Positions 6,741 through 7,591 of a stretch of DNA of 7,591 nucleotides are shown piece after piece. This DNA comes from Desulfuromonadales bacterium (GTDB taxonomy: Bacteria; Desulfobacterota; Desulfuromonadia; Desulfuromonadales; BM103). The notes beneath the pieces were generated by a model. The model was not told the DNA's origin, ran no database searches, and saw only the letters and a program-made list of their open reading frames with translations. The position numbers and the translations under genes are program-made. The stretch covers positions 1 to 7,591 of the forward strand of contig DAOWJU010000220.1 in NCBI GenBank assembly GCA_030640215.1, written 5' to 3'. Every line of letters starts with the position of its first letter. Positions within the stretch are counted from its first letter, which is position 1.

Positions 6741-7490
6741 TTAAGGTAAAGTGTGTGGCAGTGATCCTGAGATCGGCGCCGCAATATGACAGTCGTTGCA
6801 GACATCATCGTAGGACGTTAGATTGCCTTGATGACGCCAGAACGGCAGGTTGCCATAGGTTGCATCACCCCGGGTATCCTCATGCGGATCATGACAGGTT
6901 GTACATTGCATCTGCCCGGATCCATCAAGCGGTACCTCAATAAGACCGAGGGGTAATTGATAATCCACGGGATTCAAAACAGTAGTAACAACATCATTGT
7001 TGTAATTAAACGAGATCGGATGTGATGTCGACAGATCGATAACCGCCGATACCTTGGTAATGGTTTCGCTGCCACCCTCCATAGTGATTGGCGTTCCGAC
7101 CAGCAGCACACCAATCGAGGTCGCACCATCATGACAGGAAAGACACATACGGGAAGAACCATTGGGATATTCTGCACCCGCAACGTAACCAGTTTTGGCT
7201 GTATCAGTTTTGATCGCAAGACCCGCGTCAGCATAGAGGGGAAATGTGCCCATCAAATCAGGATCAGGGCGACCCCAGAGAGGTGACTTCGGCGCGGCTG
7301 AATGTGGAGTATGGCAAAAGACACAGATCCGATCCGTGCCGCCCGCTAATGTCGCCGCTGCTTTAGGACCAGTGTGGGTTGCCTGGTTTGACATATTGTG
7401 AGGGTTATCTGAATCAGAAATGGGCAACGCGTAGGAAAACGAAGACAAGGACAGAGCCAGAGCTAAAGTGATGATGAAATTTCGTTTCAT
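6741..7490 (-). CDS. Exported tetraheme c-type cytochrome
   Basis: The 249-residue product begins with a Sec signal peptide (MKRNFIITLALALSLSSFSYA, cleavage after about residue 21). It carries four CXXCH heme sites: CVFCH at 56, CLSCH at 116, CTTCH at 196 and CNDCH at 231. Surrounding words are typical of a widespread Desulfuromonadota cytochrome group: CVFCHTPH, PLWGR, CLSCHDG, SHPISF at 156-161 and CTTCHDPH. Additional histidines (31, 39, 63, 157, 203, 220, 246) are enough for bis-His ligation. No lipobox or membrane helix follows the signal, so the mature protein should be soluble in the periplasm or exported further. It is the first gene of the cytochrome transcript, 38 nt or so after the inferred sigma-54 start site, and the octaheme gene follows it. 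In size, heme count and motif order it resembles OmcE-type proteins, but that family link is not proven here. Confidence 0.92.
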   Translation of the reverse strand: MKRNFIITLALALSLSSFSYALPISDSDNPHNMSNQATHTGPKAAATLAGGTDRICVFCHTPHSAAPKSPLWGRPDPDLMGTFPLYADAGLAIKTDTAKTGYVAGAEYPNGSSRMCLSCHDGATSIGVLLVGTPITMEGGSETITKVSAVIDLSTSHPISFNYNNDVVTTVLNPVDYQLPLGLIEVPLDGSGQMQCTTCHDPHEDTRGDATYGNLPFWRHQGNLTSYDDVCNDCHIAAPISGSLPHTLP

Positions 7491-7524
7491 AGCGTATCTA
7501 TTGAACCATTAATTTGGAGTTTAG

Positions 7525-7534
7525 TCCTTAAGGA
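7525..7534. repeat. 10-bp perfect palindrome at the inferred transcription start
   Basis: TCCTTAAGGA is a perfect 10-bp inverted repeat with no spacer, lying across the predicted sigma-54 start point. It could be an operator half or simply chance; a site this short is not strong evidence. No second copy is visible in the leader. Confidence 0.3.
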
Positions 7535-7538
7535 AACA

Positions 7539-7554
7539 TGCAAAAAACACGCCA
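7539..7554 (-). promoter_or_regulatory. Sigma-54 (RpoN) promoter, -24/-12 element
   Basis: On the minus strand the sequence reads TGGCGTGTTTTTTGCA. The invariant GG (7553-7552) and GC (7541-7540) are exactly ten bases apart, and the whole matches the TGGCACG-N4-TTGC(A/T) consensus at all but two defined positions. Transcription would begin near 7528, giving a leader of roughly 38 nt before the tetraheme cytochrome ATG at 7490. The enhancer site for an activator would lie upstream, mostly outside the window. Consensus is established; activity here is inferred. Confidence 0.7.
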
Positions 7555-7591
7555 TTAAAACTCACGTCCCGGTGTAGTTTACATCAAGGAA

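Overview
The window looks like a piece of chromosome from a dissimilatory metal- or sulfur-reducing bacterium of the Geobacter/Desulfuromonas/Pelobacter type (Desulfuromonadota). Three things point there: two exported multiheme c-type cytochromes next to each other, an atypical type II secretion/type IV pilus-like assembly locus right behind them, and a good sigma-54 promoter upstream. The taxonomic call rests on gene content and family resemblance, not on a database match. Base composition is intermediate (near 50% G+C by eye).

Everything recognisable is transcribed from the minus strand, so the functional order runs from right to left. At the right edge, 7491-7591 is a non-coding leader with a sigma-54 type -24/-12 element (GG-N10-GC) and a 10-bp palindrome. 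It drives a tetraheme cytochrome (6741-7490) and then an octaheme cytochrome (5578-6693, possibly starting as far up as 6726). The last heme site of the octaheme protein is the unusual CX3CH form. A strong intrinsic terminator (5515-5551) follows the cytochrome pair.

After a short AT-rich gap comes a tightly packed assembly-machine operon: GspF-like inner-membrane platform (4246-5451), GspE-like hexameric ATPase with an MshEN-type N-terminus (2498-4231), PilM-like protein with degenerate nucleotide-binding motifs (1593-2501), PilN-like (1035-1589), PilO-like (463-1029, apparently a non-ATG start), and a bitopic PilP/GspC-like protein (466 to the left edge, cut off). Two junctions are 4-base ATGA stop/start overlaps and the others are 3-14 nt apart, so the six genes are probably co-transcribed and translationally coupled.

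Together the secretion genes supply the motor (E), the platform (F) and the inner-membrane alignment complex (M, N, O, P) of a pseudopilus machine. The secretin and pseudopilins are absent here and would be expected just beyond the left edge. The layout recalls the Geobacter Oxp system, an atypical type II secretion system linked to reduction of insoluble electron acceptors; that comparison is from memory. The most attractive hypothesis is that this machine helps move, anchor or assemble the neighbouring exported cytochromes, with control by sigma-54 at the promoter and possibly by cyclic di-GMP at the ATPase.
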